In this document: positions 60,123 through 64,000 of the stretch, in pieces
How the letters are laid out: the number at the start of each line of letters is the position of its first letter
Position numbering within the stretch: position 1 is the stretch's first letter
NCBI RefSeq assembly: GCF_018446385.1
Contig: NC_056001.1
Span: forward strand, 108,912,436-108,976,435
Origin: Zingiber officinale
Taxonomy: Eukaryota > Streptophyta > Magnoliopsida > Zingiberales > Zingiberaceae
Reading direction: 5' to 3'
DNA length: 64,000 bases
Position numbers and translations under genes: made by a program
Notes under the pieces: model-generated
Told to the model about the DNA's origin: nothing
Databases searched by the model: none
What the model saw: only the letters and a program-made list of their open reading frames with translations

Positions 60123-61310
60123 TGTTGGTCCAATCGACCTATGCTTGATCGGTATGATCATGGTTTTAATGTGCGTGTCAAAGAGTTTAAGTTAGACTTT
60201 CATATGTGTTTGATATGTGTGTTTGGGTCTTGCAGGACTTGGTGAAACACACATGAGAAGTTTGGTACAGCTAAGCTTGGGAAGCTCATCCTAGGGCTCA
60301 GATCCTTGAGTCAATGAAGGATGGTGTAGAAGACATCCGAGGGACCGCTGGACGAGAAGCAACGGAGTGGAGCTGAGGGAAGCGGACTTCAAGGCAAGGT
60401 GAAGGATGGCACGGAGAGGAGCCGCGGGCTCGGGTGCATCTGAGGGACGAAGGCCGAGGAACAGGACTTCAAGGGAGACTCCGAAGAGGATGAGTGTGAG
60501 TGTGTAACAAGGTGCAGTCCAGTCGGTTGCAACTTTTAGCAGTCAACTGCATCAGTCGACTGCATGTTTTAGCAGTCGACTGCATGTTTTAGCAATCAAC
60601 TACACCAGTTGACTGCATGTTTTAGCAGTCGACTGCACCAGTCATTTTGCTGCTTATTTAAGTATGTGAACGTTGGCGTTTCAAATCTCGACAAGTAATG
60701 ATCATTAATCGATCATTAAACGTTATTCATTGGTCAGAGCACCTATATTAGGAGGTTGCGATCATGAGAAATATTCACACAAAAAATTAAAGTTCTCCAC
60801 CTATATTTCCCCTCCTCCTTCTTTGTTGTACATCTTTTGCTCGACGGTGTACCCCTAATAGTAGTTGGGTGTGTCTCAGTTCGCTGTGACCACCCGTGAT
60901 GTGTATCATGATTAACCGTTATATCCTACGAAACATACGACCTTAGAAAATCTTGAAGTACAGTCAGAGATGGGGTGAATATGTTTCAAGAAAATTTCAT
61001 CCATCACATGCCTCGGTCCACTCTGCCTCTTGATCTGCTCTGCCTCTAGGCCGCTTTGCCCTTGTCTACTCTGCCGCTCTGCCTCTAGGTTGCTCTACCT
61101 CTCGGTCGCTCTGCACTCTGCACTCGGCACTCGGTGCTCATCCGCTCGGCCACTCTGCGCTCTGCACTCGACCACTTTACGTTTTGCACTCAGCTGCTCT
61201 ACACTCAGCTGCTCGACCATTTATCCACTCTGCACTCAATCGTTCTGTACTCGACCGCTCTACATTCATCCGCTCTACAATCTACACTTAGTACATAGTA
61301 GAAACCAACA
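60123..61310. mobile_element. LTR-like sequence truncating the gypsy remnant
   Basis: The gypsy protease similarity stops at 60122 where TGTTGGTCCA begins; a matching ACCAACA occurs at 61304-61310. Flanks do not match, so the right end is uncertain and the LTR may end earlier (~60960). It contains a short AGTCGACTGCA repeat array and, at 61020-61280, CT-rich CTCTGC/GCTCGGC words. No coding region. Confidence 0.4.
60518..60650. repeat. Short AGTCGACTGCA repeat array
   Basis: About six copies of a ~22-bp unit, GCAGTCGACTGCATGTTTTA with small variants. The core TGCAGTCGACTGCA is a palindrome. Confidence 0.8.
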
Positions 61311-61820
61311 TCCGCTGATAATTTAAAATTATATAGTGAGGTTATCTGAGCAGATAAATTAAAGTTAATTAGATAAAATTTTAATTCAGTTAATTCTTTA
61401 AATTTTTCTACAGATATATTGGATCCGTTGATTCACTGTCGTCGGGTTTATAAGTATCTGCTCAATGAGTGTTTCTTAAAGATATTAGAAGAAAATGATG
61501 GCCACATTTCTCATGCACTGCCATCGCGCCCACTGTAAACTACCCACTGTAAACTACCGTTCTCAGCTGATAAAGGTCAACGACAGCAGCAATTGGGTCA
61601 GCATCTTTTGACTTTAATGACCGCGATCTCAAATCTATCTCCTATCCATCTCACCCTCTCCCAACCAGAGAGTAACATTTCCTTGAATTTTCCTAGTTTT
61701 TTATTCAGCGAACATTCTTGATGCATCACAACACTGAGTCATGGCAAATTCTAAGGAAAAAACTTCAAAATAATAATAATAATAATTTAAAAAGGAGGCG
61801 CAGAGGATGTAGGTTCGGCA
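61311..61820. other. Intergenic; 3' flank of the WRKY gene
   Basis: No gene is seen. Sequence next to 61820 would be the WRKY 3' UTR. A direct repeat CCCACTGTAAACTACC occurs around 61530-61560. Confidence 0.4.
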
Positions 61821-62931
61821 TCAGCCGGCGACGGCGGTTCCGTCCGTCGGAGTGTGGCTGTGCTCGCCTTCGTAGGTGACGATTAGTATTGAGGAATCGT
61901 CGAGTGCCCGCTCCACGTGCTTCCTCGCCGGGCAGCCGCGCAGCGAGCTGCACTTGTAGTAGCCCCTGAAATATGAATCATAAACAGAGTTAGATCGGAT
62001 TGCAGCTCTTTGATAGAGATCGGACGGGTTTAAGAGGAGTTTACCGTGGGTAAGGTGACCCCTTGATCGGCTTCTGCCCGTACTTGCGCCACGAGAATTC
62101 GTCCGGCGGGATGTCCGCCGCCTTCGAGCTTATCGCCGGCACACGTATTGTCCTCTTCACTCGCAATTTCCTGCTTTAAAAGATACATAATTGAACTGGA
62201 GATCGATGTGTAAGGATTTGCTTAGCCTCTGTTTGTTGAATTCTTTACCTTCGTTTGGAGCAGTGGCAGGGGTCGCCGGAGACGGCGTACTTTCCGTCGA
62301 CTTGCCCGGAGTGAGAGTGTTCGTTACCGTGCTCAAGGCAAATCCGCTTGAGCGAAGACGAGGGCGGCGGCTTCCTGGTAGAAACAGAGGCGGTTGGAAG
62401 AGGGAAGAGGAGGGAAGCGCTGTCGCGCTGGCCGCGGCCTTTGGAGACGCTGCCATCGCCTGTTACGGACGACACGAAGGAGGACGTCGCGGAAGACATC
62501 GGCGTCGAGATGCTAAACCGCTCCTTCTCCCCGTACTGACCGAGCGGCGAGGCTTCCCCGCCGGCCTCCGACTCGGTGAAGTCGAGAGTCAATCCTCGGG
62601 GAGGAAGCGCGTGCTGAGGTGTCTTGACGGGCCGGAGCGGCATGGGGGCCAGGGACAGCGTCTTCCCAGCCGCCTCTAGGATCGAAGACTTCCCGGCCGA
62701 CGAAGGGCCGCGGCGGAAGCGGGCGTGGCCGGTGCGGTTGAGGATGGAGATGACTTTCTTGAACTTGGAAACGGCCGCATCGGTGATTCCCCGGCAGTCG
62801 ACCTGCTGCTGCTGCTGCTGACCGGAGAGTTGCCGGATGAGGTTCTCCACGGAGCGCAGCCCCGCAGTGGCCGCCTCTTGGATTGCCATCTGGTCGTCCA
62901 TCTTGGCGTATCCCATCAGACCAACGTCCAT
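61821..62931 (-). CDS. WRKY transcription factor, group IId
   Basis: Three exons on the minus strand: 62931-62249, 62170-62045 and 61975-10 bp, i.e. 61965-61821; 954 nt, 317 residues, GT-AG introns. Residues 51-66 ([16 protein letters not shown]) form the calmodulin-binding C-motif and 69-72 are HARF, both hallmarks of group IId. A six-Gln run lies at 38-43 and a Ser-rich region at ~145-160. Residues ~218-235 are the plant zinc-cluster segment ([18 protein letters not shown]). The WRKY domain has WRKYGQK at 255-261 and a Cx5C...HxH finger (C275, C281, H305, H307). The intron within the WRKY domain (after YPR) is at the family-typical place. The protein should bind W-boxes in the nucleus and act in defence or stress signalling with calcium/calmodulin input, by analogy with WRKY7/11/15/17. 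TTGAC cores upstream allow auto-regulation. Appears intact. Confidence 0.95.
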
Positions 62932-62991
62932 GATTCGCCTTCCAAGCCAGCATCCAAGTGAAGAGATTAACGAAGGCGGGCAGGAGGATTC

Positions 62992-62997
62992 TTTATA
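62992..62997 (-). promoter_or_regulatory. TATA box of the WRKY gene
   Basis: Minus-strand TATAAA about 60 bp upstream of the ATG at 62931. W-box cores (TTGAC) lie further upstream on either strand near 63052, 63214 and 63560. Confidence 0.6.
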
Positions 62998-62999
62998 GC

Positions 63000-64000
63000 A
63001 CCTTCGAATCTACCCCGACGGAGGAGGAAGACGACCACCCGTTTAATTGGAGTCAAAGCCACTTTTTTCTCGTGATGGGATTTTATCCCTAATCGGAACG
63101 ACATTACTTTTCCCTGAACGGCTAGATCTCTTTATCCTACCCAAATACCCACTTGCTTACCGTGATCATGATTCGATGCTAAATGGCAAAAGTGGATAGA
63201 GAGCAGCTGTATCGTTGACCATGGATGGATTGGTGGTGAATTCGATTTATTATTAGATTTATTAATGCGGCAGAGCGCCAATATTAATTGGATTCGGTAG
63301 ACGTGACATCGCATGTTGTAGTGGGTGTTGGAGGAGGGAGGACTTTTGCGGGCAAAGTAAAGGCCGCCGCGAGTCAGTGACAGTGGGTGCGTTCTCACTT
63401 CTCAGTGGCCCACCCGTCAAGAGCCAAACGTGCCCAGGCCATACCAAATTTACCCAATTGAATACCAACTCAATGTGTGGAGGTTGATCCATAGGTAAAG
63501 GCTTGGGTGTAATTTATAGAGATAACGGACGAAAGCGCTGTATTGGGCAGTTGTCCGTGCTGTTGACTCTGTAGATCATTATGGGTCGTTGGATCAGAGA
63601 TGACTCAATCTTACCGTCGATCATTGAGATAAAATTTGAAAATTAAACTATTTATGTTCTGTTGCTGGAGTTTCAATACGTGTCTACATCATATCCGTCG
63701 GATCTGTCTACCTTGTGATTTGGAGATCACCGTCCGATTCGTGAGATGGAAATTTTCATTTACCCGATTCAATAATAATATCTCACTCTTAACAAAAGCT
63801 CCTCTTTGCATTCACTGCGATTCTCATGGATTCCTTCGAGAACCTCCTTCCTCTCTGCTCTTTGAATTGAACCAGCTTCCCACGACGAGCGTTCGAGGTT
63901 CCTCGTGATCGGCAATGTCGTACGTCGAGCAAACATTCTCGATCTCGGACGTCATGAACTCATGATGGAGAGGGCCTACATCTTCCACCTCCGTGGTTAA
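63000..64000. other. Upstream region of the WRKY gene; no further gene seen
   Basis: Composition becomes more balanced toward the right edge and short frames occur (e.g. 63636-63908), but none shows a domain. A gene could begin beyond 64000. Confidence 0.35.

Noticed and set aside
62157-62961. Other-frame ORFs over the WRKY exon 1
   Set aside because: Sense frame is the WRKY protein with correct splice joints; the others have no domain.

Overview
This is nuclear DNA from a flowering plant, almost certainly a monocot. The four host genes are intron-containing plant families, the coding sequence of beta-COP is very GC-rich at its 5' end and falls toward the 3' end (a monocot habit), and the rest is a dense nest of plant transposons. 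The LTR families with GGCGCC/GCGCCCCGG-rich modules look like those of gingers and relatives (Zingiberales). That placement is inference from memory, not a search result.

Host genes, left to right: a bHLH transcription factor of the bHLH35 type (minus, 1358-2379, four exons); a SMXL/Clp-ATPase-like protein (plus, 27180-29337, two exons, lacking the usual middle region); the COPI coat subunit beta-COP (plus, 43242-48416, four exons, full length at 951 residues); and a group IId WRKY factor (minus, 61821-62931, three exons, with calmodulin-binding and HARF motifs). A decayed fragment of a P4-type flippase (ALA family) lies at 52.8-53.3 kb. The genes look functionally unrelated.

Mobile DNA fills the remainder. 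From 2.6 to 11.5 kb there is one large Mutator-like element (MULE). It has long GC-rich terminal inverted repeats (TIRs) built from about 70-bp tandem units and ends that are themselves palindromes. Both ends abut (TA)n tracts. Inside are a decayed FAR1-type transposase, a zf-GRF membrane-protein reading frame and a nested 2.5-kb foldback element made of repeated hairpins. The same hairpin family recurs at 50.7-53.6 kb around the P4-ATPase fragment. From 13.5 to 25.6 kb lie LTR-retroelement remnants, SINEs, three MITEs, one of two related inverted-repeat elements and a six-copy 84-bp minisatellite. From 29.7 to 42.9 kb are a Ty1/copia-like element with gag but no pol and a second inverted-repeat element nested in its LTR, then a hAT element and an old copia element ending about 310 bp before the beta-COP start codon. 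From 53.6 to 61.3 kb a Ty3/gypsy remnant carries a second gag-only copia-like element in its 5' LTR (5-bp target duplication GAAAC) and is cut off by a further LTR-like sequence.

The points most worth following are the nested-hairpin family shared by two distant loci, the inverted-repeat element with TG...CA ends and a 5-bp target duplication (shown by an internal empty-site comparison), the MULE with palindromic ends at TA microsatellites, the duplicated upstream region and shortened protein of the SMXL gene, and the two gag-only LTR families. All identifications are from reading the sequence; no database search was run.
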